DNA of 64,000 bases from Puccinellia tenuiflora (taxonomy: Eukaryota > Streptophyta > Magnoliopsida > Poales > Poaceae). The translations under genes and the position numbers were made by a program. A model generated the notes under the pieces. The model saw only the letters and a program-made list of their open reading frames with translations, did not search any database and was not told the DNA's origin. Below, one piece after another: positions 45,101-56,860 of this stretch (position 1 is its first letter; every line of letters begins with the position of its first letter). The stretch lies in assembly GCA_012064385.1 (NCBI GenBank), contig QRDG01000519.1, positions 757,011 to 821,010 of the forward strand, in the 5' to 3' direction.

Positions 45101-45538
45101 TCGCCCTACTAAACTTACGAGTACGTCGTACTCAGTCTCTCTTTGCTGCCTCTATGATTTTGTATTTCAGAGGAGGACGACGCCGAGCGACTAGGTGGTT
45201 TCTTCGTTGACGTCGACTACTAGTCTGGGGTTCCCAGGTGGCAGCTTGGGACCGTGGAACAAGCTGGCTGGGAGATGTTTATTGTAGGCCTCTTAGGCCA
45301 TATTTTGCTTCTTGTTGTTAGACAACACTACCCGTTTCCGCTTGTTGAATTGTTGGATCTGTGATCCTTTTGCTTGTAATATTTGTATTCTTCTCGTTAT
45401 ATGAGTTGCTATACTTTTGTGTCGTAGAGTCATGCTTTGTGCCAGTTCTGTTCCACAAGTCTCGATCTTTGTTTTATACATTGATGGTTGTGTCGGAACC
45501 ATAGCCTCTCTGTATAATTCCGGGGTCGGGGCGTTACA
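42139..45538 (+). mobile_element. 3' LTR, 3.4-kb Gypsy element
   Basis: It is 3400 bp, offset 6257 from the 5' LTR and almost identical. Visible differences include positions matching 35935, 36622, 36948, 37130, 37147, 38270 and 38857 of the 5' LTR. Confidence 0.93.
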
Positions 45539-45820
45539 AGAAGATGATATAGGAATGAGACCTCTAGTCCCGGTTCGTGATACGAACCGGCAATAAAGGG
45601 TCTCACGCTGGCCCCCACCTCAATTGCGGCCTGCCAAGAACCTTTAGTCCCGGTTCGTATCACAAACCGGGACTAAAGCTCGCCCATGACCCGGGACTAG
45701 AGGCTTCCGGCCTCGTAGCCAATGAACCGGGACTAGAGCCCCCCTCTAGTCCCGGTCCAAAACATATCTGGGACTAGAGCCTAGTCTGGCTCTAGACAAA
45801 AGCCCCGTTCTCTACTACTG
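45539..45820. repeat. CACTA right subterminal region
   Basis: At least six CTAGTCCCGG/CCGGGACTA units lie between the Gypsy target duplication and the right terminal repeat. Confidence 0.85.
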
Positions 45821-47485
45821 AATTGTGTCTCCAATATGAAGCATCAATTCTTCTACAAAGCATCAAGTAATCATTCATGAAATAGTCAGATCCAATGAAG
45901 TGATCTAATTCAGTTGCTTCCCGCATCAATTGTTTCTCAGTCTACTCAACTAGTCCATGTGAGACTCAAAGTTTTGGCACCAAGATTTATGGCAAAGAGA
46001 ATAATGATGGGGGTTTGGAAGGTCAAAAAGAAAGGCTCAAACAGTGGAAAGGGTAACCACAAGACAAGAGGAAGTCTTGTAGTTGAAACTGTAAGAGGAG
46101 TAGAGATTGCCAAGCAACGAATACACATAGAGCTAAAAGTATATGAAAGCTCTTCAATGGAACTAGTGAGGGTGCATCCAACTTGATTGCTCATAAAGAT
46201 CTAGAGCTCGCTTGAGGAGGCTCATGCTTGGAATAGGCAAGTCAAATTCTATAATGAAAAGATCTCCACATAGTTATGTAAGTAAAACATGAAAACTCTC
46301 TAAAACTAAAATGCGGGTGCTCACATGAGCACAAGTGTGGAATAAAGGATAGTAGTACTGCTCCCTCTCTCTTTTTCTATTTTATTTTTATGTTTTCTTT
46401 GTGGCCTCCACGGCTCTTTCCAATATACTCTCATTTGGCCTCTTGGGTTCTTTTTTTCTCTTTTCTTATTTTATCCTCACCGGTAGGAGCAACACTCTGG
46501 ATATGCAAGGAATCACACACTTTTGGTACTAATAACTCATAAAGAATAAAGCATGATGTATGAAAATGAATGCCTCTGCCAGAGTAGTGGGATGTGCAAT
46601 GATCAAGCGTAACATTGAATAAATAAACAAAAGGGCAAAGCGTCAAAACCATCATGTCAGCTGTATATGATCACGCAAAGCAATATAAAAATGAAGAATG
46701 ACACCAAGTCATGTAATATAAAATGGATGTTGCATGGAAATGTATCTCGGAACGGCTATGTAAATGCCGTGGTAGGTAGGTATGGTGGATGTTTTGAGGA
46801 AGATGTTGGCCTATATGTAGGAGAACAAGATGAAGTCCTCCCACGGGGTTGGATGTACTGGCGAAGTATGCAGCAAGTCTCAATGAGAGAGAAGGCATTG
46901 CACAGTACCGAAGAGGCTAGCAAAATATGGAGGTGGAAGTGCCAAAACGAAAAGCTCAACAATGCATTTCGTATATTTTAAAGAACTAGCAATTTCGATG
47001 TTCCACAAGTGATTAAAACAATCCAAGACGGATCGCGGCGACGACAAAAGGTCCCGTTGGCTTCCCCGACCTTAGCATTAACTAATCCACTAGGAACTAC
47101 TTTCAACTGAGCAGAGTTCATGACACAAAAACATTATTGACTTAGTTTGTTTAGTTCAGAAAAGTACGGCTCCATACTCTACTAACACGTCTCAACTATT
47201 CAGTTATAATATAAATAACCAACATACTTTAACCAGTAGTCCAGTTAATACCTCAAAATAATTGATAAGTATCAAATTATCACAACCGTGATCTACAAGA
47301 GTATGCAAGTTTTTCACCATACCACTACCACATGCACGACATCTTTTTCTTCTAAAACACCAACCAAGCATCAAACAATTTCAAATAACTCTCCAAACAA
47401 GTATATGTGAAGCAAGAGAGTAATTTCTACAAAAGAAACTAGCAGCTCCTAAGAAGATATAAGAGAAAAGCGAGAGCTTACTTGA
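45821..47485 (-). mobile_element. Athila element B interior, continued
   Basis: The sequence resumes after the AAT duplication and aligns with 9323-10420 of element A, including AAGGTCAAAAAGAAAGGCTC at 46018 (9325 in A). It is non-coding and interrupted at 47486 by another LTR. Confidence 0.8.
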
Positions 47486-48140
47486 TGATACGTGTCAAAC
47501 ATATATATAATTTTTGATTGTTTCATGATTGTTTTATACCATTGTTATATGTTTTTACTATGTTTCATAGCATTTTCTGGACTAACATATTAACCCAGTG
47601 CCTAGTGCCAGTTTCTGTCTGTTTTGTCTATGCATTGCAGAAAATACCCAAAAATGAAAGTGCTCGGACAATTCTGAAAAAATTAAATAACTTCTAATTT
47701 GCCAGAAAACTCCGAGAGCCAGAAGGAAAAGTCTAGGGGAGGCCCAGAATACCCAGGGCGGGCTCCAGCTGCGGAACAAGGTCGCCCCTGGCCCTCGGGG
47801 ACCTCCTGGTGACGCCCTTTGGACTATATATTTGTCCTGACGAGAAAACCCTAACCCCCAGAGGATTTTTACAGAAACGCAACAGAGCTCCACCGCCATT
47901 GAAAACACTAATTCGAGGGACAGAAATTCGTGTTTCGACACCTTGCCGGGATGGGGATCGACCTCCGGAGCCATCTTCATCGACGTTGCTGCCTCCCATG
48001 ATGATGCGGGAGTAGTCCCTCATCGGGGCTGTGGCTTGTACAAGTAGCTATGTGGTTATCTCTCTCTCCCATGATGTGATCTTGTTGTGATCATGAGCAT
48101 TTTGAATCTACTTGAATTCATATGATGTTTCCCCCTTCTT
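47486..48140 (+). mobile_element. LTR of Athila element C, left part
   Basis: A forward LTR start TGATACGTGTCAAACA lies inside element B. A TATA-like CTATATATTTG is near 47824. It is interrupted at 48141 by the LINE and resumes at 56861. Confidence 0.82.
48127..48140. repeat. LINE target-site duplication, left
   Basis: GTTTCCCCCTTCTT is repeated at 56847-56860, 14 bp, as expected for LINE insertion. Confidence 0.88.
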
Positions 48141-48171
48141 CTTTTTTTGAGAGAACCCTGCGCTTTATTGA

Positions 48172-48780
48172 TCACATAATCATAATGTCATTACAAATAT
48201 ACTCCCGAATTGAATCAGGAGGCACACCACGCCATACGGAATCAGCAGAAAACTCACATTGTCTAGCCAAATTGTGTGCAACCACATTGAGCGTACGATA
48301 AACATGCTGGAAAACACAAGACTGAAAGGATTTAGCCATCCGTTTCACATCTTCAATCACTGGGCCGCACAACGAGGGGAGATCCAGTACGTTGTATCAC
48401 TGTCAAACAATCAGAATCGAAGATTACCTTGGAGAAACCTTCATCCAGAGTGAAGGAAACAGCTCGTCGGACCGCTAGAGGCTCTGCCATCTTCGGGATC
48501 ACCACATCATCATATCGCTCACCGCAAGCAGCAAGGAACGCACCTGTATGATCGCGGATGACAATGCCCAGTCCCAGCTGCTTCATAAGCAAACATAGCA
48601 GCATCAACATTAACCATTAACGTACCTCCCGGTGGCAGAACCCATTTTGTTGTTGAAGAAGATAGTTCACGTCTGTGGTTGGTACTAGGTTTGTAGAGAT
48701 GCACCACGATCATATCAATATAAGCTTTGATTTTGGCTGCAACCACCGAGGGTGCAGCATGCCTTTCCCTTCACGGACAT
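48172..48780 (-). pseudogene. LINE C-terminal RNase H domain remnant
   Basis: Minus-strand frames give a WHIWDARNNV segment (at 56798-56846 before the split), WVLPPGGTLMVNVDAAMF, GLGIVIRDHTGAFLAACGE, EPLAVRRAVSFTLDEGF, VIFDSDCLTVIQ, then a HVYRTLNVVAHNLAR segment. This order is the plant LINE RNase H domain, with its acidic residues in VDAA, E and DSD. At least two frame changes (near 48610 and 48370) break it. The RNase H would remove the RNA strand during target-primed reverse transcription. Confidence 0.85.
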
Positions 48781-51700
48781 TGTAATGCCCGAGGTTTTTC
48801 CCCAAATTAGATTTTTGTTTGTTTTCCTTTTTGCATCATCATGACATCAGCAACATCGCATCGCATGTTTTTGGCAACAAAAATTATTTTTATTAAACCC
48901 TATTTTATTTTTCTAAAGTTGTCGGAAAATATTTTACCGAGACAGTCGTCTCCGTTTTCTAAAATTATTTGCCAAATTAATTTGCAAAATAAATATAAAA
49001 TTCGAGTGCGCGAGAGAGAAGCACAAAACCTGGCCCAAGCCCATCTAGCCTCCAAACCCTAGGGTTTGCCCTAGTTCCCCCTGGCAGTTTTGTTTTCCCA
49101 CCCCCTGGCATCCTGCAGCCACCCTCCTCCTTTTTCGTCGAATCGCGGAGACGCCCTTCCACCTTCCTTTTTCTCTTTTTCCCCCTCCTTCTTTTCTCTC
49201 TCCTCCTCTTTTTCTTTTCTTCCTTTCTTTTTTCCCTTTTCCTCTTATTCTTTCCCCATCTCTCCCGAGCTTCTCCTCCACCCGGCTCCCCCGCGCGCGT
49301 GCTCCTCCCCGTCGACCGAGCCGGCCGCCTCCACCCGCGCCCGCACCCTGCCTTCCTCCTCTCCCTCCTCCTATCCTCCTTCCCCCGGCCGGCCCCCTTC
49401 TTCTCCCTCTCCCTCTTCTCCTCCACCTCTCTCCTCTCCCCGCGCGCGGCCGTCGCTTCCTCGTCCTTCCTTCGAGCTCGCCTGGCTGCCGCTCGGCCGC
49501 GGCCAGCTTCTCCGGCCCGTCCTCCACCGTGAGCCCTCCGGCCCCGCATCCGCGTCGCCCTTCCTCCTCCGCTCCGCCATCCTCGTCGCCCGCGTGTCCG
49601 TCGTCCCCGCCTCTCCTCCGGCTCCTCCCGCCGAGCTCGCCATGGCAGGTTCTCCTCCCGGCCGCCGCTCCCTCCTCCCGCCGTTGACCTCCGCCTCCCT
49701 GCTGCTCCGCCCCGCCTCTCCTCCCGCACCATCTCTCCACGCTAGTGCCCCTCCTCTATCTGCCTTGGCCGTCGAGCTGCTGCACGGCTCGGTCGCCGTC
49801 GACATCGTTGCCGCGTTTCTCTGTTGACATCTCTGTGTGGTGTCCCGGTGCTGCTCTTCCTGTGTCCGAGTTGTGTTCGTCCCTGAAGACGTGTTCCGGA
49901 TGCCCGCCCGCAACGTGTTTGACACAATTCCCGCAAGGAACCGGTGCCCTTTCGTTGTCGTGACGTGCTCGTGCTGCTGCTGCTGCGGTCCGTCCGCGTC
50001 GTGTTTCCTGTCGTGTACTCTCCGTTTCCGCTCCAGTCATGAAGCATCCCCGTTTCCTAGTTGTTTCCCGGTTGTCCCCGTCGGGAAGCCGTCCCCGATG
50101 TTCACGTTTTGAGTTTCCCCGGAGCCTCTCGACAAGTTTCCCCGATGTTTCCCGATGTCGTGGAATGTTCCCCGACGCTCCCGTTTCCGTCCTCGTTCCC
50201 GATCCCCGACACCGTGTCTTCATGCTCCCTTGTTTCCCGGTGCCTTCGTGAAGCCCGATCCCCGTCCCCGTTGTGGAGTTGCTTCCCGATGTCTCCGGTG
50301 CGCGAGTTCTCCGTCCGTGATCCCCGATGACGCCGACAAGATCTTCCTCGACGACCGTGTGGATACGACAAGGTCTACCCCGACCGGAACCCGCCAAGTT
50401 CTCCTATGCCGAGTACCCCGACCACCGTGAACCCCGTCGACCCCGAAGCCCGGAACGACAAGGTCCGCAACGACGACGACCCGAGTACGACTACTTCCAC
50501 GACGTCGACTACCTCGACTACTCCGACTCCGGATGAACGACTACCTCGACTACTTCGACTACAACGACTACTTCGACTACTTCCGCCCCGAATCCGAAGT
50601 TCCTCGATCCGATGTGTGACCCCAACCCTAACCCTATACCATATATGCGTATCTTATAAAATCATGCATGCCTAATTAACATCGCACCTTTATCCATTTA
50701 GTCGAATTAAATCAATTTAATTATGGGGTTTGTCCGGTGCCATCTATATTATGCACCGATCCCATTTAAAATGCTTTGCCATGTGTTAGGGAATAAAATT
50801 GGACAACCTATAATTTGTCATGCATCATGTCATCAACATGCTGGTTCTTTTGCCGTAGAGTAAAATGCATCCTTTCCGTTGTCCAGTGTTTCTTGCTTCT
50901 TCGGGAATAGGACGATGAGTTGATGTGAGCAACGACAAGTTCTGCTACCTCTACCGGATTGCAGGCAAGTGATACTCCCTTGCTATCTTTGCTTGTTTTC
51001 TGTCTCTTACTCGTCCTATCTTTTGTTTCTTGCTAGCCTTATGTCACGATGCTTGTGTTCCGATCCTATTTGCATGTTTCCCTTGCAGCCATGATATGCC
51101 CCACCCCACATCCTATTACCCTGTTGCTTGTTTACCTTGTTGGCCCTGCGAGTCGTAGTGCATGCTTAGGTGCTTTGCTTAAGTCCTGTTATCTCTTTAT
51201 CTAGTCTTGTTGATAACATGATAGCTAGGCTCAAACTAAAATGGTAATCTTTAATTTCTGTTGCGATGGGAATAACTTAATAAAGATAAGGCACCGGCGG
51301 AAGGCCAATCGTGGTGATTTGTTCTGCTAGTGTCGCCTAGGACCCGAGTTCTTTTCCGCTGATCCAAGACTGAGCGCACTAACAACATGTGGGAGTTCTA
51401 TGGGCCTCCCCGCAATCTATTACCGGATCCTCAAACTTGTCCAGGATGCCACAAGTAGTTCGGGTGTTTCTACGGTTACAAGCGCGGATGATATGGTAAG
51501 ATGGATACGTGGTTACTTACGGTAGGGCTTGCGGTATGATGCGAAGTGACCAACTCATGGTAGTTTGTGTCACCTAGCCGTAGTCGCAAACGGTTAGGCC
51601 CACCTTGAAGCTTCGGCCGGACTCTCAAGGTGGATCAGTCCTAGCTAGGTGGCTCCCTGGACTTGTTTGTAGTGAAGGGAAGTATTGCGTCGAAACCTCC

Positions 51701-52566
51701 ACCGGTACACCTCTAAGCGAGAGTTTCGATGCGTGTGGGTTCATTGGTGCATCCCTGCAGGGTGAAATCTTTTCGAAAAGCCGTGTCCGCGGTTATGGAC
51801 GACTTGGTGAAATGCGCTGGCTAAAAAGATCATAGACAACTTGCACCTTATGATGATAATAACTTGACTAGTAAGATAGATTACTTGAATAATAACCCAT
51901 AAAACTTGTCCACCGTGTGAGTGCCCGGACTTCTTCCTCGTGGGTTGAGGATACGAGGGAGTCGTTTTAGGGCGGGTTTGTTTGGTGTGTAGTATAGTTG
52001 GCTCCTCATGCGCTCTCTTACCTTGTCTCTGATAGACGAAAGTTGTAGTGTGTCTCTATAAGTTGTTAGTGCTGCTTGCCGCCTCAATCGCTAACCCTCT
52101 TTCCCCAGAATTCCAGCTCTGATATCTTGTGAGTATTACTTGCCAGTACTTCTACTAGTACTAACCCCTTCGGGGCTGCTATTCCAATGCAGCCAAACAG
52201 GTTTGAAGTCTGACGACGTTAGCTTGGGAATCCCTCCGGCTTGGCCTGGGCAGGGATATGGTGCCTTCGTTTATCTTTAGGACTCTTAGTCCAATTTGTA
52301 TCTTGTCCGTAGTCGGACGCTACCCGCTTCCGTTGTTATTCTGAATCTTTGTATTGTATCTTGCTCTTGACTCTGTGAGTCGTTGTTGTATATATGTTCT
52401 TTTGTGGGTTCCATCGAGAACAGTTGTAATGTTATCACAATTCCACCCGCATAACGTGTGTGTTGCGACGTGCACGTTATGCCTGGTGGGCGTCCTTTAG
52501 GATCGTTATTATGCGGATTTGGCTGGAACGCTCAAGTCTGCATAGTACCGATCTTGGGGCGTTACA
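48781..52566 (+). mobile_element. 5' LTR of LARD-like element
   Basis: It contains a pyrimidine-rich block (49120-49480), a GC-rich block with long open frames on both strands (49500-50430), GACTAC/CTCGAC triplet-like repeats (50480-50590), a possible TATA box at 50655 and a conserved island at 51751-51845. Confidence 0.93.
50480..50590. repeat. ACGACTACCTCGACTAC microrepeat in LARD LTR
   Basis: Imperfect 9-12-bp units of CGACTAC/TTCGACTAC repeat. The same block is at 54711-54821 in the other LTR. Confidence 0.75.
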
Positions 52567-53010
52567 AAGTGGTATCAGAGCTCTGGTTCTTCGATACCCC
52601 GCGGGTCCAGTCAGCCTGTAGGATAACCTAGCTAACGGTCGTTGTTTGTAGAGTGTCCAAAACTATTTTACTAAAACTTATTTGAAAATATCTCAATAGG
52701 ACTCTTGTTTATTCCTTACCTCTATTCTATTCCTCCTCTTACCTATATGTGATTTAAATATTCTCTCTTATCTATCTTCCGGTCATAGCACCTACGTGGG
52801 TTGGACGATATCTATCCTTTTATCCTAATAGGTTCGATCTTCGGAAGGATCTTGACGGAAGGTCATCGTCATCAGTGTGAGCAAGAACCTCCTGTTAGTG
52901 GTGTCGAGACGATCTACACGCTGCTCGAAGATTTGATAGTTTACCTTGCTCTTCTTCTCCCTTACGACAGCATGGATCTCGAGGCGAGATCCCTTGTTAG
53001 TGGTGTCGGT
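52567..53010 (+). other. Interior of LARD-like element
   Basis: TGGTATCAGAGC (52570-52581, tRNA-Met primer site) follows the 5' LTR. The rest is non-coding. TTAGTGGTGTCG occurs twice, near 52893 and 52997, the second just before the 3' LTR. The phrase CTCGAGGCGAGATC near 52980 resembles CTCGGGGCGAGATTC before the 3' LTR of the 3.4-kb element. Confidence 0.85.
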
Positions 53011-56000
53011 TGTAATGCCCGGGGTTTTTCCCCAAATTAGATTTTTGTTTATTTTCCTTTTTGCATCATCATGACATCAGCAACATCGCATCGCATGTTT
53101 TTTGCAACAAAAATTATTTTTATTAAACCCTATTTTATTTTTCTAAAGTTGTCGGAAAATATTTTACCGAGACAGTCGTCTCCGTTTTCGAAAATTATTT
53201 TCCAAATTAATTTGCAAAATAAAAATAAAATTCGAGTGCGCGAGAAAGAAGCCCAAAACCTGGCCCAAGCCCATCTAGCCTCCAAACCCTAGGGTTTGCC
53301 CTAGTTCCCCCTGGCAGTTTTGTTTTCCCACCCCCTGGCATCCTGCAGCCACCCTCCTCCTTCTTCGTCGAATCGCGGAGATGCCCGTCCACCTTCCTTT
53401 TTCTCTTTTCCCCCCTCCTTCTTTTCTCTCTCCTCCTCTTTTTCTTTTCTTCCTTTCTTTTTTTCCCTTTTCCTCTTATTCTTTCCCCATCTCTCCCGAG
53501 CTTCTCCTCCACCCGGCTCCCCCGCGCGCGTGCTCCTCCCCGTCGACCGAGCCGGCCGCCTCCACCCGCGCCCGCACCCTGCCTTCCTCCTCTCCCTCCT
53601 CCTATCCTCCTTCCCCCGGCCGGCCCCCTTCTTCTCCCTCTCCCTCTTCTCCTCCACCTCTCTCCTCTCCCCGCGCGCGGCCGTCGCTTCCTCGTCCTTC
53701 CTTCGAGCTCGCCTGGCTGCCGCTCGGCCGCGGCCAGCTTCTCCGGCCCGTCCTCCACCGCGAGCCCTCCGGCCCCGCATCCGCATCGCCCTTCCTCCTC
53801 CGCTCCGCCATCCTCGTCGCCCGCATGTCCGCCGTCCCCGCCTCTCCTCCGGCTCCTCCCGCCGAGCTCGCCATGGCAGGTTCTCCTCCCGGCCGCCGCT
53901 CCCTCCTCCCGCCGTTGACCTCCGCCTCCCTGCTGCTCCGCCCCGCCTCTCCTCCCGCACCATCTCTCCACGCTAGTGCCCCTCCTCTATCTGCCTTGGC
54001 CGCCGAGCTGCTGCACGGCTCGGTCGCCGTCGACATCGTTGCCGCGTCTCTCTGTTGACATCTCTGTGTGGTGTCCCGGTGCTGCTCTTCCTGTGTCCGA
54101 GTCGTGTTCGTCCCTGAAGATGTGTTCCGGATGCCCACCCGCAATGTGTTTGACACAATTCCCGCAAGGAACCGGTGCCCTTTCGTTGTCGTGACGTGCT
54201 CGTGCTGCTGCTGCTGCGGTCCGTCCGCGTCGTGTTTCCCGTCGTGTACTCTCCGTTTCCGCTCCCGTCGTGAAGCGTCCCCGTTTCCCGGTTGTTTCCC
54301 GGTTGTCCCCGTCGGGAAGCCGTCCCCGATGTTCACGTTTTGAGTTTCCCCGGAGCCTCTCGACAAGTTTCCCCGATGTTTCCCGATGTCGTGGAATGTT
54401 CCCCGACGCTCCCGTTTCCGTCCTCGTTCCCGATCCCCGACACCGTGTCTTCGTGCTCCCTTGTTTCCCGGTGCCTTCGTGAAGCCCGATCCCCGTCCCC
54501 GTTGTGGAGTTGCTTCCCGATGTCTCCGGTGCGCGAGTTCTCCGTCCGTGATCCCCGATGACGCCGACAAGATCTTCCTCGACGACCGTGTGGATATGAC
54601 AAGGTCTACCCCGACCGGAACCCGCCAAGTTCTCCGATGCCGAGTACCCCGACCACCGTGAACCCCGTCGACCCCGAAGCCCGGAACGACAAGGTCCGCA
54701 ACGACGACGACCCGAGTACGACTACTTCCACGACGTCGACTACCTCGACTACTCCGACTCCGGATGAACGACTACCTCGACTACTTCGACTACAACGACT
54801 ACTTTGACTACTTCCGCCCCGAATCCGAAGTTCCTCGATCCGATGTGTGACCCCAACCCTAACCCTATACCATATATGCGTATCTTATAAAATCATGCAT
54901 GCCTAATTAACATCGCACCTTTATCCATTTAGTCGAATTAAATCAATTTAATTATGGGGTTTGTCCGGTGCCATCTATATTATGCACCGATCCCATTTAA
55001 AATGCTTTGCCATGTGTTAGGGAATAAAATTGGACAACCTATAATTTGTCATGCATCATGTCATCAACATGCTGGTTCTTTTGCCGTAGAGTAAAATGCA
55101 TCCTTTCCGTTGTCCAGTGTTTCTTGCTTCTTCGGGAATAGGACGATGAGTTGATGTGAGCAACGACAGGTTCTGCTACCTCTACCGGATTGCAGGCAAG
55201 TGATACTCCCTTGCTATCTTTGCTTGTTTTCTGTCTCTTACTCGTCCTATCTTTTGTTCCTTGCTAGCCTTATGTCACGATGCTTGTGTTTCGATCCTAT
55301 TTGCATGTTTCCCTTGCAGCCATGATATGCCCCACCCCACATCCTATTACCCTGTTGCTTGTTTACCTTGTTGGCCCTGCGAGTCGTAGTGCATGCTTAG
55401 GTGCTTTGCTTAAGTCTTGTTATCTCTTTATCTAGTCTTGTTGATAACATGATAGCTAGGCTCAAACTAAAATGGTAATCTTTAATTTCTGTTGCGATGG
55501 GAATAACTTAATAAAGATAAGGCACCGGCGGAAGGCCAATTGTGGTGATTTGTTCTGCTAGTGTCGCCTAGGACCCGAGTTCTTTTCCGCTGATCCAAGA
55601 CTGAGCGCACTAACCACATGTGGGAGTTCTATGGGCCTCCCCGCAATCTATTACCGGATCCTCAAACTTGTCCAGGATGCCACAAGTAGTTCGGGTGTTT
55701 CTACGGTTACAAGCGCGGATGATATGGTAAGATGGATACGTGGTTACTTACGGTAGGGCTTGCGGTATGATGCGAAGTGACCAACTCATGGTAGTTTGTG
55801 TCACCTAGCCGTAGTCGCAAACGGTTAGGCCCACCTCGAAGCTTCGGCCGGACTCTCAAGGTGGATCAGTCCTAGCTAGGTGGCTCCCTGGACTTGTTTG
55901 TAGTGAAGGGAAGTATTGCGTCGAAACCTCCACCGGTACACCTCTAAGCGAGAGTTTCGATGCGTGTGGGTTCATTGGTGCATCCCTGCAGGGTGAAATC

Positions 56001-56797
56001 TTTTCGAAAAGCCGTGTCCGCGGTTATGGACGACTTGGTGAAATGCGCTGGCTAAAAAGATCATAGACAACTTGCACCTTATGATGACAATAACTTGACT
56101 AGTAAGATAGATTACTTGAATAATAACCCATAAAACTTGTCCACCATGTGAGTGCCCGGACTTCTTCCTCGTGGGCTAAGGATACGAGGGAGTCGTTTTA
56201 GGGCGGGTTTGTTTGGTGTGTAGTATAGTTGGCTCCTCATGCGCTCTCTTACCTTGTCTCTGATAGACGAAAGTTGTAGTGTGTCTCTATAAGTTGTTAG
56301 TGCTGCTTGCCGCCTCAATCGCTAACCCTCTTTCCCCAGAATTCCAGCTTTGATATCTTGTGAGTATTACTTGCCAGTACTTCTACTAGTACTGACCCCT
56401 TCGGGGCTGCTATTCCAATGCAGCCAAACAGGTTTGAAGTCTGACGACGTTAGCTTGGGAATCCCTCTGGCTTGGCCTGGGCAGGGATATGGTGCCTTCG
56501 TTTATCTTTAGGACTCTTAGTCCAATTTGTATCTTGTCCGTAGTCGGACGCTACCCGCTTTCGTTGTTATTCTGAATCTTTGTATTGTATCTTGCTCTTG
56601 ACTCTGTGAGTCGTTGTTGTATATATGTTCTTTTGTGGGTTCCATCGAGAACTGTTGTAATGTTATCACAATTCCACCCGCATAACGTGTGTGTTGCGAC
56701 GTGCACGTTATGCCTGGTGGGCGTCCTTTAGGATCGTTATTGTGCGGATTTGGCTGGAACGCTCAAGTCTGCATAGTACCGATCTTGGGGCGTTACA
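53011..56797 (+). mobile_element. 3' LTR of LARD-like element
   Basis: It is 3787 bp, collinear with the 5' LTR, with the same blocks shifted by about 4230 bp. Confidence 0.93.
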
Positions 56798-56860
56798 GAC
56801 ATTGTTCCTCGCATCCCAGATGTGCCACATCGCGACCATGAGGCAGGTTTCCCCCTTCTT

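Larger units (their letters stand above)
35882..45538 (+). mobile_element. Gypsy element with 3.4-kb LTRs (probably Tekay/Del chromovirus), deleted pol
   Basis: Two 3400-bp LTRs (35882-39281 and 42139-45538) start TGTAACAGCCC and end GGGGCGTTACA. The 5-bp duplication AGAAG flanks them (35877-35881 and 45539-45543). The tRNA-Met primer site is at 39285-39296 and a polypurine tract (AAGGGGGGTAGA) at about 42126-42137. The LTRs differ at roughly eight positions by eye, so insertion is recent. The interior is only 2.86 kb: gag, protease and half of RT are joined to a tail of integrase. Confidence 0.93.
29368..45820 (-). mobile_element. CACTA (En/Spm-type) DNA transposon
   Basis: The left end CACTAGTAGAGAACGGGGC matches the right end read inward from 45820 (CAGTAGTAGAGAACGGGGC), with one mismatch at base 3. 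The 3-bp duplication AAT flanks both ends (29365-29367 and 45821-45823). CTAGTCCCGG-type subterminal repeats lie at both ends and at 34180-34345. It spans 16,453 bp, or about 6.8 kb without the nested Gypsy element. It carries a transposase-accessory/Ulp1-like pseudogene, a small coiled-coil/membrane gene remnant and a captured B3-domain fragment. The main CACTA transposase (TnpD type) is not seen. Confidence 0.92.
48781..56797 (+). mobile_element. Large-LTR, nearly interior-less element (LARD-like)
   Basis: Two LTRs of 3786 and 3787 bp (48781-52566, 53011-56797) start TGTAATGCCC and end GGGGCGTTACA. They are flanked by the duplication GACAT (48776-48780 and 56798-56802). The interior is only 444 bp and has no gene. 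The LTRs differ at about 50 positions by eye (about 1.4 percent), mostly C/T and G/A changes, so it is older than the 3.4-kb element. The shared LTR ends, primer site and LTR island suggest a helper of the same chromovirus group. Confidence 0.93.
48141..56846 (-). mobile_element. 5'-truncated LINE, split by an LTR element
   Basis: On the minus strand the element ends with a short A-run (48141-48148), just after AATAAAGCGCAGGG. The coding remnant lies at 48172-48780 and continues at 56798-56846. The 14-bp target duplication brackets it. Only the last 680 bp or so of the LINE inserted. Confidence 0.87.

Noticed and set aside
49090..50430. Long overlapping frames of 200-320 residues on both strands in the LARD LTR (and 53320-54661)
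   Set aside because: Low-complexity Arg/Gly/Glu or Ser/Pro peptides from GC-rich DNA; both strands and several frames are open, and no domain is recognised.
50612..50640. Telomere-like CCCTAACCCTA
   Set aside because: Only about two imperfect units, inside an LTR and present in both LTR copies.
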